Source: JAIDVZ01 sp964486285 (GTDB lineage: Bacteria > Verrucomicrobiota > Verrucomicrobiia > Opitutales > JAIRKQ01). From it: a stretch of 36,649 nt of DNA. The stretch is from positions 1-36,649 of the forward strand of contig CAZALH010000010.1 in assembly GCA_964486285.1 (NCBI GenBank), in the 5' to 3' direction. Under the pieces are notes generated by a model. That model was not told the DNA's origin. It searched no databases and worked only from the letters and a program-made list of their open reading frames with translations. The translations under genes and the position numbers were made by a program. Numbering within the stretch: the stretch's first letter is position 1; the number at the start of each line of letters is the position of its first letter. Positions 1 through 8,719 of this stretch are shown piece by piece.

Positions 1-268
1 CAGATACTAATTTATTATTTATCGTCACCGTATTAGGCAGCGCCCCAAGATTGGTACATGTTTGTTCTAGTGTAGTCGCTCCGGTCCCGCCATGTTCGGG
101 CTTAAGCGGGAGGATACTGTCATCTAAAAGTGTCCGAATTCTGTCATCTGATGAAATAATATTTAACTCATTCTCCAGATCGGCATATAATTTAATATTT
201 CCGTGTTCTGGTGATTCTGGTGCTCCACTCGCGCTTAATTCTATACTTGTTTTAAACTTCGTTCCCAT
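1..268 (-). CDS. phage tail-fibre-like protein, start only (runs off left edge)
   Basis: The frame opens at an ATG at 268-266 preceded by an AAAAGGA ribosome binding site eight bases upstream, and stays open to the window edge (about 89 residues). The protein has a Gly-Thr-Gly-Ala-Thr-Thr stretch followed by an NLGAL motif. Such 'GGTGATT...NLG' elements are common in tail fibres and collar fibres of tailed phages. It begins 25 bases after the stop of the preceding fibre pseudogene, so it is probably the next gene of the same structural operon. The frame is also open upstream of the ATG, but only because the preceding gene has been shifted into this frame; the strong binding site supports the chosen start. 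The role (second fibre or fibre-associated protein) is inference. The rest of the gene lies outside the window. Confidence 0.6.
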   Translation of the reverse strand, partial: MGTKFKTSIELSASGAPESPEHGNIKLYADLENELNIISSDDRIRTLLDDSILPLKPEHGGTGATTLEQTCTNLGALPNTVTINNKLVS

Positions 269-293
269 ATCTGTTATCCTTTTATATTTTTTC

Positions 294-2345
294 CTACTCG
301 CTCCATCCACTTGCGAACCAACAGACCTCTTGATTGGTATAAAATGCGCCCCACCTTGACCATGCCCATTAACACGCACCATTCCTGCTTGCCGCTCGAG
401 AACATTGGCTACCGCTGATGTTTCGCTGTTTAAATTAGTTAATAAAATCACATAATTGGCATCTTTAAACGCTAAGTATAGGTTTTGCCAGTCTCCCGTA
501 CTAGATGCCCCAACCTGCATCTTTCCACCCTGTTCAAGCCAGCCATTATTCCATACCCTATAATACCCCTCATCACTCGTACTATGCCACTCAGAAATAA
601 TATATGCACTACTTTGCTTGCTGCCAAGTAATAGCTGTCCCGCTCGATGTGATAGTTGAACATAATGAATATTGTCCCTCACTAATCGGACAAGCTAACC
701 GTTCAGGAGCACCATTTACGCCACCAATAATAATGTCTCCCTGTGTGATCATCGGGTTAATCATCCCACTAGAAGAGATTTTTACCCAATTAGTACCATC
801 AAATAATGCTTGATCCCCAATATTGAAGCTTATTTCTGCGACACTCGAGAAATATTCACAATATACATCACCATCAAGAACATCTGATGCAGGCAGATCC
901 CCACCAGTACTAGAAGCCGCACTGCCAAAAGTACCCTTGTATGTCATTGTTGAGTATGGCAAGAACTCCACCGGTAGTTCATTATTATCATCCAAAACAG
1001 GCAGCCCACTTGGTTGGTTGATGTCTTTCCATGCCGCCGTTCCAAGGGTGCGATAACCAGGCATACCATCATTCTGCACGCATATCACTTGCTCATATTC
1101 TCCGATTGGTAAGCGTACTGGCTGACCATTGGAACCACCAATTATTATGTCCCCCGATGATACCATTGGATTAACAAGTAGTACCTCATTCCAAGTAACT
1201 GCACCATAAATGATTAATGACCCGCCAAATCGTACATCTGTGGTGATCGTTACCACGCCAAGTGAAGATACATTAACATCACAAAATACTTGATTCCCGG
1301 CATCATCACGTACCGCGGCCAACAGATCGCCCTGTTCACCTAGGCCATGTAATTCCGGGGGAATAATGATCTGCAAATCATCGGTCCAGGTGTCAGCAGT
1401 AAATGTATAAACATATCGTTTTTCTGTTGAAGCAGCTGCACTGATCACCAGCGTACCATCCTCCTGCTCCTTGATCCCAACATTTGGGCCAGCAAGTAGG
1501 GAATGTGTATTAAACACCCCATGTCCATCGTAGTTCTTGACGGTTGGCATCCCGGTACCAAGCGTATTAATAACTAACCCAAGACGAACATTCGTTGAAG
1601 TATCATCATTGGAGACCACAAATTCATCAGATAGGTTGAGTATTTTCCGGTATTCCCGCGCTTTACCATCCGAGGTTATGGCATGTCCACGTTCTGGGAG
1701 TTGTGCATCAGGGACTACGCCTGTACTGTCCAGAGTAGCGGCCCCATTAGGCTCACCAAATACACGCTTCGAGTCCGCTGATTGTAACCCACTAGCATCT
1801 GACCAGATCATCACCCCATGCGGGGTGCTTCCTGTCCCCTGTAGACCAGAAACAACATTACTAGCACTCCCCAGTGCAATCGGGGCACCTTCTTCATCAA
1901 ATCCGAGATATGAATTCTTTCGATCTTCTAAGCTAGGCAACATTAATGAACTATCCGGTACACCATCACTCACCGCGGCCAATAATGCACGCTTAATCGA
2001 TGTAGTATTCTCCTGGATTTGTGCTTCCTGGTAGTTCGCATCGAGATTCATGCTACTGGCAGTTAATGAAACATATTGATTATAATCAACCGCACGTTCG
2101 CGTGTGGTGTTGCCAGCTATAGAAACCACCCCGTCTTTTTCCGGAGCGGTCTTGAATATCACACTCCCACCGGCAAATTCACCGAGCCCACGTAATTCAT
2201 ACGTGTCTTTTTCTTGTAAAACATCATTAATAAAAACATCTATCCCGTTTTTGTCCCACACTATAAAAGGAAAGAAGAATTCTAGTGCCTCCCCATCGGC
2301 GTTATAGCTTATCAAGCGTGTACTCGGGGCAATATGTTCACTCAT
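294..2345 (-). pseudogene. phage tail fibre gene, disrupted by two frameshifts
   Basis: The first open segment (2345-609) codes 578 residues. Residues 1-90 resemble the virion-attachment head of T7-like and siphovirus fibres (FFFPF, DVFINDVLQ, TAPEKDGVVSIAGNTTRERAVDYN). Residues 130-160 carry LPSLEDRKNSYLGFDEEG. Two copies of NPMxxxGDIIIGGxNGxPxRL lie near residues 392 and 530. The frame then stops at WQQAK. Removing one copy of a tandem GCAA (plus-strand TTGC at 614-621) restores a frame that continues as a fibre tip (WNNGWLEQGGKMQVGAS). A second one-base change near the C-run at 349-352 is needed to reach an ending like VCWFASGWSE with a stop at 294-296, as fibre tips often end. The start overlaps the stop of the upstream gene by eight bases, as in phage operons. 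If functional, it would bind host receptors. Calling it a pseudogene assumes the shifts are real and not sequencing errors. Confidence 0.75.
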
Positions 2346-3908
2346 TTTTCTGTTCTCCTACTTTTAAAAATTTTCTCAACTTTCTCCAGCCTGCAATACC
2401 GGAACGAATAACATACCAGTTCTGGAAGGGTAATAATCTCCAAGCTGCGCGCTCATCAGCCGCATTCGCCTGTCCGTTGCTCAATACCGCGCTCATATAA
2501 CGTGTACCACTACCAATATCACGCACTAATCCCGCACTGACTCCACCAAATTGATTACTTGGTAAGTGTGGATGAGTGATCGCTTGCATGATCCCTAATG
2601 GGTCCATCGCCCAGCTCGTCCAATCGCTACTGGTTATACTATCTTCCATTGCTCGCATGGTCACATCAAAGGGATCAAATGCGCGTAGTTTTCCGGTCAC
2701 CGGATCAGCACCAATATTCCCGCCAAATTTTCCGATACTTTTGCAAATCTTGCCAAAAGTGTCTAAGATTAAACATTGTGCAATCGTAGTAGCTGCTTGT
2801 TCACCACCATTCTCTAAACTGTACATGAGCATTCTATTGAATGTTGCGGTAGCGAATGATTGGAACTGTAGCAATAATTTTCCGAGTGGCGAGCGAAATA
2901 ATGGTGGGAGATCGGCCCCCGGCACCATCGTCCCTCCAATACCATGCTCATATAATACTCGACGTACCTGATCAGCCGCTGATTGATCATCCCAAGCACC
3001 AAGATTAAGACGAATAATACCATTGTCTTTTTCGCCATATTTCTTAACCTGTTTACCGATTGTTTTGATTTCTGTACTGCTCAGTTTGCTGTCATTTAAA
3101 AACCGCACCTGGAAAGAGGATAACTTCTTGCCATTTAGTACATTATCCGCCGTCCGAGCGAGCTCACACCCGGTCATATAACTAGCATTTGCTTGTGTCC
3201 AAGCATCCAGCTTCCCAGTCTGACTGATACGTAGCGCAACTTCTGCTAGTTTTGCGGTTGCCCGTTCGGTAGTACCGAAAACCCGCTTGTTCGGAAATAC
3301 CCACTAATTGCTGCGCGCGTACGGATTTCATAAATAAATCACTCGCAACCCCAAAATCACCGATTAAGGTGCGTAATTCATCACGATATGATTGATTATA
3401 CAATAATTTCGCAAAATTTGATAATGCTTGCCCGAAAGTATGCCACCCGTTCAGGTGTAGCGCAACATTTGCTTGGTTCTGAAACTGCGAAAATATACAG
3501 CCCGATAAGTATCTGGCGATGTTCCAGTTAGACATTATACCAGCCACTCGGACCAGATATACTATCATTCCCCAACTCATTCCATGATACACTACCATAC
3601 CCCTTCACATGATTAATCGCCGCTTCTAATGCACGTAATCCATTCTTTGTTTTCCGCTTAAGATTTGCGGTTTCCTTGGTAATTGTTTCTGCATCCTTCC
3701 CGCTATTGGCAATACGTTCAACATTTGTTCGATAATCAGACACAATTATATCAATATAGCGCTCAGCATCCTCATCACCGAAACATTCAATCATCCCAGC
3801 AGATGAGTGCATATTTTTTAAATATTTATCCTCAAGGTCGATCAAATCATCAACTAAATATGGCCGAATATCTTCATAGTTATCCAAATAACGCCGTGAC
3901 CGTGCACT
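2338..3908 (-). pseudogene. C-terminal part of a large phage virion/polyvalent protein (LPD38/DarB-like), frameshifted
   Basis: This remnant is spread over three frames: the last third of the 4472-3528 frame, then 3598-3182, then 3177-2338. The first piece (YLVDDLIDLEDKYLKNMHSS, then ECFGDEDAERYID) and the last piece (a segment rich in LLLQFQSFATATFNRMLMYSL) resemble the C-terminal region of very large phage proteins carrying the 'large polyvalent protein-associated domain 38', related to DarB-type and internal virion proteins. The middle piece continues as NWNIARYLSGC...GWHTFGQALSNFAKLL. One frameshift lies at about 3560-3590. The other is near the C-run at 3282-3284; past it the frame of the last segment can be read upstream as FGTTERATAKLAEVALRISQTGKLDAW. 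The last frame ends NE-stop and overlaps the tail fibre start. Family members usually exceed 1000 residues, so most of the N-terminus is missing. The family name is from memory of its look, not a search. Confidence 0.65.
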
Positions 3909-4472
3909 TCCATTCTCCCAATATGGTGCTTCAGAAAGAAACAATAATTGATTTGTACTTCCACGAGATACTTGGTCTGCTCGCGCTGTACTACACCGGA
4001 TTAAACTATCGTTGCTTAACCGCAATTCATCCTGATTGCAGGTCGACACTTGTATGTTTTGATCGATCGGACGAGTATATGCAAAGCGTTTGATCTTATC
4101 AAATAATGATTTCGTTGCTTTGAAGTCCTTCGATACTAATGTCGCATTCATACACGGGTTCATGCTACATTTCCAAAAAATTAACCCGGCAACCAATGTA
4201 CTCATCCCCTGTTGCCGACCCTTTAAGATATTCGCTCGGATAAAACCCAATTTGTCCTGCTGCTCAAGTAAACGCCACAAAACATACTTCTGTGCACGGT
4301 TTAATAAAAATGCTTGTGGAAGACCGCCTCCCTTCAGATCAATCATTAATTCACTCTTCGCAAAATATTCAAAATCATGCTCACAATTCTGGCGGTGATG
4401 GCGAAAAAGTATTTCTAAACCAGATAATTTGTTCGTTCCTTTGTTCCCTAAATCACCCATATCTTTCCCCAT
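3909..4472 (-). pseudogene. phage terminase large subunit, N-terminal ATPase fragment
   Basis: Residues 1-188 look like the start of a terminase large subunit, the motor that packages DNA into phage heads. An adenine-binding region (LNRAQKYVLWRLLEQQ) precedes a Walker-A-like KGRQQGMSTLVAGLIFW at about residues 84-100, where the R-Q-x-G-x-S-T pattern is typical of large terminases. A segment LLFLSEAPYWENG at about 176-188 sits where the Walker B/catalytic acidic residues are expected. After WENG the sequence changes abruptly, in frame, to a different phage protein (SARSRRYLDNYEDIRPYLV), so the nuclease domain and all genes normally between terminase and that protein (portal, capsid and so on) are absent. 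The simplest reading is one large deletion with the junction near 3905-3909. The upstream neighbour ends two bases before this start. Confidence 0.7.
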
Positions 4473-4474
4473 TC

Positions 4475-4960
4475 TTAAAAGAGTTTTCTAATAAATAACA
4501 ATAACACAAACAAAACACCCATCCCTAAGGTTAATCTTTTTAGCCAATTTAAAATCTCATGTGATCGACCATACTTCTCATACCCATTAACTAATAAACT
4601 CTGTGTATGCTTGATCTTTCTGTTCAGTTCCTCACGCTCGTTAAGCAACTTATTGCTGCTTTCTTTTAGCGTTGATATTTCTTCACGTCTCATTGTACCG
4701 GCATACCCCCTTTCTATATCATCCGGCCAACCAATTATGTCTAAACAGCTACTTAATGCCTCTTCCCTTATCTCAGGCTCGTCAGAACGTACAAGTCCAG
4801 CATATAACAGTATCTGTAAACTATTCTCAATCGCTGCACTCACTACCTTACGACGCTCAAGCAACCGATACTGTACACCCGGAAGCTCATAGTCTACGCT
4901 CTTACTACATCCATTCAGTATTATTACTAATATTATCGATAGTCCCAATCTCCACAGCAT
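4475..4960 (-). CDS. phage lipoprotein with C-terminal membrane anchor (candidate unimolecular spanin)
   Basis: This 161-residue protein starts with a lipoprotein signal (hydrophobic LSIILVIILNGC, lipobox Cys18), has a long helical, charged middle with a coiled-coil-like stretch (about residues 90-130), and ends in one hydrophobic segment (about 141-158) with basic residues after it. An outer-membrane lipid anchor at one end and an inner-membrane helix at the other is the layout of unimolecular spanins (phage T1 gp11 type), which fuse the two membranes in the last step of lysis. It lies directly upstream of the terminase fragment on the same strand and looks intact. I do not recognise a family by sequence, so the spanin call rests on topology, size and phage context. 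A structural or lysogenic-conversion lipoprotein is the alternative. Confidence 0.5.
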   Translation of the reverse strand: MLWRLGLSIILVIILNGCSKSVDYELPGVQYRLLERRKVVSAAIENSLQILLYAGLVRSDEPEIREEALSSCLDIIGWPDDIERGYAGTMRREEISTLKESSNKLLNEREELNRKIKHTQSLLVNGYEKYGRSHEILNWLKRLTLGMGVLFVLLLFIRKLF

Positions 4961-5072
4961 TCTCTTATTCTAACCATTCATACAATAGCCGCAATGACTT
5001 TTACGAGAAATACTAAGCATAATAAATAATACCAATGGTAATAAATTGAGTACATTTTTTATCGTTACATTT

Positions 5073-5091
5073 TTGGGGCATCCTTGGGGCA
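5073..5091. repeat. paired TTGGGGCA motif next to tRNA-Ala (possible integrase arm sites)
   Basis: TTGGGGCA occurs at 5073-5080 and again at 5084-5091, an 11-base period or about one helical turn. Short G-rich direct repeats of this kind are often seen beside tRNA attachment sites of tyrosine-integrase prophages. The pair lies between the last prophage gene and the tRNA. No integrase gene is visible here. Confidence 0.4.
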
Positions 5092-5166
5092 ATGTTAGTT
5101 CTTAAAAGTCCTGCCATGTTTACAGTAATTTGTCAGCAATATCGCTTGGATAAATAGATTACAACT

Positions 5167-5242
5167 TGGTGGAGCCGATCGGGATCGAACCGACGACCTT
5201 ATCATTGCGAACGATACGCTCTACCAACTAAGCTACGGCCCC
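5167..5242 (-). tRNA. tRNA-Ala (anticodon CGC)
   Basis: The minus strand folds as a complete 76-base tRNA with encoded CCA. The acceptor stem GGGGCCG/CGGCTCC contains the G3:U70 wobble that defines alanine identity. The D-arm has TAGCTTAGTTGGTAGAGC, the anticodon loop is TTCGCAA (anticodon CGC, reading GCG), and the T-arm has TTCGATC. The anticodon stem closes next to the loop with a G-U pair. The 3' end faces the prophage remnant, as expected if the phage integrated into and rebuilt the tRNA 3' end. A CGC anticodon is a little surprising in such an A+T-rich genome, where UGC alone could serve all Ala codons. Confidence 0.95.
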
Positions 5243-5409
5243 AATTAGTAAATTGGAAGGAACATATGAATGTATCGAACTTTTAAAGTCAATAAAAATT
5301 CCGTGTGACATAATAAAAACACAAAATTTATAAAAACTTATTAGAATTTTCTCTACAAAAAGGATCAATCATTGACAAATATAATAAATATTTATGCTAA
5401 AGATCAGTT

Positions 5410-6561
5410 GTGAGTACAAAATTTTCCCCAAGAAAAATAGATTTATTAATCATTACTGGTGAACATTCAGGTGATCAACATATAGCGAAATATGTGCAAG
5501 AATTAAAAACCGTTTATCCTGATTTAAATATTTGCGCTTTTGGTGGAGAGGCTCTCTCTGCATCTGGGGTACGTCTACTGTTTAACATGACAAAATTTTC
5601 TACTGTTGGGTTATCAGAGGTAATTTTAAAATATTTTTCATTTAAAAAAATATTCAACATGATAATCAGTTGGATATCAAAACATCGTCCAAAAGTTGTA
5701 TGTTTAGTTGATTATCCTGGATTAAATTTAAAAATCGCCGAAATCCTTTTTAAAAAAAAATTATCAAACAAAGCAGGTGGACCAATAAAAGTAATTTATT
5801 ACATATCTCCTCAAATATGGGCATGGAAAGAAAAACGTAAATTTTTGTTAGAAAAATACGTTGATAGTTTAGCTGTTCTATTTAATTTTGAAAAAAAATA
5901 TTATACTGATACGTCACTTGACGTAAAGTTTGTTGGGCACCCATTTTCTGAAATAAATATTTCAGATTACGTATCATATTCTATCGATGCACCTGTACTA
6001 TTATTACCAGGGAGTCGCGTTCCTACAATAAAAAAGATTTTTCCAGAAATGTTGAAATGTTTTTCAGAATTTTCGAAAATAGAAACTAGGAAAATGGCCA
6101 CTGTCATGTATAGTGACAAAAAAGCATTATTTGCTTTAAGACGCATCTTACGTAAAAACTTTCCAGAATTAAAAGGCAAAGTTAGTTTCATATTTAACGG
6201 TAAGAAAGTTGAAGCATGTAGTACTATTATGAGCTCAGGAACTATGTCTTTAAAATGCTGTTTGGCCGGGATTCCAGGGGTCATAATATATAAAAGTAGA
6301 CTACTAACTTTCTTGATTGGAAAATATTATTTACATTTAAAACGTCTGGGCATGGCAAATATATTACTTAATAATACAGCTTGGCCAGAATATATACAAA
6401 ACAATATATCTCCTAAAATTATTGCTCAATATATTAATAAATGTATACAAAATAGTAATATTAGAAAGGAAGCTGAAGTTAATGCTAATAAGTTAAAAGA
6501 AATTGTTTTTGATAAGCCAGAAATAACACCAACGCAGTGGTTAATCAGCTGGATAAAGTAA
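5410..6561 (+). CDS. lpxB: lipid-A-disaccharide synthase
   Basis: LpxB joins UDP-2,3-diacylglucosamine and lipid X to form the disaccharide core of lipid A, at the cytoplasmic face of the inner membrane (GT19 family). The 383 residues match the family length. Visible signatures are ITGEHSGDQH near the N-terminus (residues 15-24), the YYISPQIWAWKEKR block in the middle, LLLPGSR, and a C-terminal SSGTMSLKCCLAGIP block corresponding to the nucleotide-sugar binding region (usually SGTATLE). The protein is rather divergent: the acidic residues usually found after GSR and in SGTxxLE are not in their standard places. The start is GTG at 5410; no ATG is better placed. It stands alone, not beside lpxA/lpxD, and runs towards fabV on the other strand. 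Confidence 0.95.
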   Translation: MSTKFSPRKIDLLIITGEHSGDQHIAKYVQELKTVYPDLNICAFGGEALSASGVRLLFNMTKFSTVGLSEVILKYFSFKKIFNMIISWISKHRPKVVCLVDYPGLNLKIAEILFKKKLSNKAGGPIKVIYYISPQIWAWKEKRKFLLEKYVDSLAVLFNFEKKYYTDTSLDVKFVGHPFSEINISDYVSYSIDAPVLLLPGSRVPTIKKIFPEMLKCFSEFSKIETRKMATVMYSDKKALFALRRILRKNFPELKGKVSFIFNGKKVEACSTIMSSGTMSLKCCLAGIPGVIIYKSRLLTFLIGKYYLHLKRLGMANILLNNTAWPEYIQNNISPKIIAQYINKCIQNSNIRKEAEVNANKLKEIVFDKPEITPTQWLISWIK

Positions 6562-6593
6562 ATTTTATCTACTTACTTTATTCCAACTTTTTT
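6553..6593 (+). terminator. probable terminator between lpxB and fabV
   Basis: An inverted repeat ATAAAGTAA (6553-6561) / TTACTTTAT (6573-6581), which includes the lpxB stop codon, is followed by a run of six T at 6588-6593. It lies between two convergent genes. The stem is A+T-rich and so only moderately stable. Confidence 0.45.
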
Positions 6594-6598
6594 AATAT

Positions 6599-7765
6599 TC
6601 AAGGAACAACATCTAAATCGTAATCTATACCGTCGATACCGAACCCAAACAGTTTAAAAAATTCCTTACGATATCCATCAAGATCTGAAAGTTGAAAGAT
6701 ATTTTGTGAATTTATTTTAGGCCATAATTCCGTAACAGCAGATTGTACATCTGCTTGCATTTCAAAATTGTCAAGCCTTATACGCCCTTCCTCATCAATT
6801 GATTGATCAGACCCATATAAATGATTTTTAAACAACCTATACATTTGCTCAATACAACCTTCATGAAGATTTTTTTCTTTCATTACTTTAAATAATAGAG
6901 AAATATATAATGGAACAACAGGTATCGCTGAACTAGCTTGTGTAACTACAGCTTTATTCACTGAAATAACTGCTCGTCCATTTATAGACCGTAACATTTC
7001 ATTAATCGATAACACTGCTCTAGTTAAATCTTCTTTCGCTTTTCCAATAGTTCCATTAGAGTAAATTGGTTGTGTTATTTTAGGCCCTAAGTAGGAATAA
7101 GCCACTGTTTTGGCTCCACTTGATAAAAGACCTTCATCTAATAAAGCTTGTATCCATAATTCCCAATCTTCTCCGCCCATTACTTTTATTGTTCCAGTAA
7201 TTTCATCAGCTGTAGCGGGAGTTAAATCAATATCATAAATTTCGCCAGTATCTACATTTACTGTTTTACTTGAAAAATTTTCTCCTATTGGTTTTAAACA
7301 CGACCGATAAGTTTCTCCAGTTAATGGATCATTTCTTCGCGGAGCAGCCAAACTATACACAACACAATCAACTGATCCTAATTTATTTTTAATAACTTCC
7401 AACGTCTTATCTTTAATTTCATTCGAAAATGCGTCTCCATTAACATTTTCTGCAATTAACCCTGCCGATTCTGCATAATATTTAAAGGCTACTGAATTAT
7501 ACCATCCAGCAGAAGCAGGTTTTCCATCTGATGCTTGTCGCTCAAAAAATACCCCAACAGTATTCGCTTTGCTTCCAAAAGCTGACACCACTCTACTAGC
7601 CAAACCATATCCTGTTGAAGCACCGATAATTAAAACATTCTTTGGTCCACCATCTATTAATCCAGCGGCACGTACATAATCAATTTCTTCTTTAACATTA
7701 TGTTTACACCCAGTTGGATGAGCAGTTAAACATATAAAACCGCGACTTTTTGGCTTAATAATCAT
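6599..7765 (-). CDS. fabV: trans-2-enoyl-ACP/CoA reductase (NADH)
   Basis: FabV catalyses the last reduction of each fatty-acid elongation round, replacing FabI. The N-terminus MIIKPKSRGFICLTAHP is the family signature, followed by an NAD-binding stretch LIIGASTGYGLASR. The catalytic Y-x8-K motif is present as YSNGTIGKAK. The length of about 388-392 residues is normal. An ATG four codons upstream (7777) is also possible; I chose 7765 because family members usually begin MIIKPK. It lies about 20-30 bases downstream of the DUF58 gene on the same strand, so the two are probably cotranscribed. FabV is intrinsically insensitive to triclosan. It occurs in gamma-proteobacteria, Bacteroidetes and some PVC bacteria. 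Confidence 0.95.
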   Translation of the reverse strand: MIIKPKSRGFICLTAHPTGCKHNVKEEIDYVRAAGLIDGGPKNVLIIGASTGYGLASRVVSAFGSKANTVGVFFERQASDGKPASAGWYNSVAFKYYAESAGLIAENVNGDAFSNEIKDKTLEVIKNKLGSVDCVVYSLAAPRRNDPLTGETYRSCLKPIGENFSSKTVNVDTGEIYDIDLTPATADEITGTIKVMGGEDWELWIQALLDEGLLSSGAKTVAYSYLGPKITQPIYSNGTIGKAKEDLTRAVLSINEMLRSINGRAVISVNKAVVTQASSAIPVVPLYISLLFKVMKEKNLHEGCIEQMYRLFKNHLYGSDQSIDEEGRIRLDNFEMQADVQSAVTELWPKINSQNIFQLSDLDGYRKEFFKLFGFGIDGIDYDLDVVP

Positions 7766-7795
7766 AACATTTCTCACATTATCATGCTCTCGTAG

Positions 7796-8611
7796 TTATG
7801 CAAGTCGTTTATCAAAGCATTTTTTTAATATTTTTTCTATGCTACTACTTGTAGTACCTTGAATAAATTTTATTTTAAGCTTCTTCATATCATTATTCAA
7901 ACGTGCACACCACTTATTTGACGCCAAAATAAGCTTTTCTTTAAATATTTTTTTCGACGTATTACACATAATAATTTCTCCAGATTCAGCACCTTCTAAA
8001 TACACTTTACCGATATTTGGGAAATTGATATCTAAGAAATCAGTAAGTTGTATACAAATTAAATCATGTTTTTTACTTAACTGCTTCATGTTTTCCATCA
8101 TACTAACTCGTATCTTATCAGGATATATAAAATCGCTGACCCAAAATAACACTGTGCGTTTTTTTAAAATTTTCCTTAAACATGTTAAAGTCGCAATTGG
8201 ATCGGTACATTTTTCAGCTTTATCAAAATTTTTATCCAGGCTTAACCTATTTAAAGGTAAATTACTGTAATTTACCGGGAAATAATTTATTACTTTTGCA
8301 TCAAATGTCATTATCCCTACTCTATCTCCTGCTTTATTCGCTATATCACAAATTTTTTCAACTAAACTACACATCTTCGTAAATTTAGATTCCTTACTTC
8401 CTATTAATTGAGATGAACTAATATCTAGAACAAATAGAACATCAACATCCCTATGTTCCGTATAATTTTTTATAAAAAACTCTCCTTTTTTCGCAGACAG
8501 AGGATAATTAATGTGACTAGTATCGGTACTTAAAGTATATTTAGAAGAAAAATTATAGACCAAATATTTATCATTAAATCTTGTTTTATATTTTTTTAAG
8601 AAATTAGTCAT
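7796..8611 (-). CDS. DUF58 / von Willebrand A-like domain protein
   Basis: The 271-residue protein has the layout of DUF58 proteins: an N-terminal segment with INYPLSAKKGEFFIKNY, then a vWA-like core beginning VDVLFVLDISSSQ, a metal-site-like D-x-S-x-S motif at about residues 62-66, and later strands (VGIMTFDAKV, RTVLFWVSDFI, HDLICIQLTD). DUF58 proteins usually sit next to MoxR AAA+ ATPases and are thought to help assemble or activate other proteins, often envelope ones; no MoxR gene is seen here. It is upstream of fabV in a likely two-gene operon and divergent from the type III secretion cluster, sharing the 108-base intergenic region. Its specific client is unknown. Confidence 0.75.
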   Translation of the reverse strand: MTNFLKKYKTRFNDKYLVYNFSSKYTLSTDTSHINYPLSAKKGEFFIKNYTEHRDVDVLFVLDISSSQLIGSKESKFTKMCSLVEKICDIANKAGDRVGIMTFDAKVINYFPVNYSNLPLNRLSLDKNFDKAEKCTDPIATLTCLRKILKKRTVLFWVSDFIYPDKIRVSMMENMKQLSKKHDLICIQLTDFLDINFPNIGKVYLEGAESGEIIMCNTSKKIFKEKLILASNKWCARLNNDMKKLKIKFIQGTTSSSIEKILKKCFDKRLA

Positions 8612-8657
8612 ATCTTAGTAAGAGATAAAAAAATTTTACAAAAAAACCATTTTTTTA

Positions 8658-8686
8658 TTGAAAAATTTCTTTCTGTTTTATAGTAT
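8658..8686 (+). promoter_or_regulatory. candidate sigma70-type promoter for the sctF cluster
   Basis: TTGAAA (8658-8663) and TAGTAT (8681-8686) are separated by 17 bases, with the sctF start 34 bases further on and an AGGAGG site before the ATG. The region is very A+T-rich, so chance matches are easy. Confidence 0.3.
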
Positions 8687-8719
8687 TTAAAAAGTTTAAA
8701 TTTAAAAAAGGAGGATTTT

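Noticed and set aside
472..663. Minus-strand 63-residue frame overlapping the end of the fibre gene
   Set aside because: The neighbouring minus-strand frame (WNNGWLEQGGKMQVG) has the fibre-tip features; this one is an out-of-frame reading of the same DNA.
51..2500. Several open plus-strand frames opposite the fibre and virion genes
   Set aside because: They are Pro/Ser-rich, lack domain features and ribosome binding sites, and mirror the codon pattern of the minus-strand phage genes.
4961..5166. Possible integrase gene between prophage and tRNA
   Set aside because: No open frame of useful length lies there; only the paired G-rich motif is seen.
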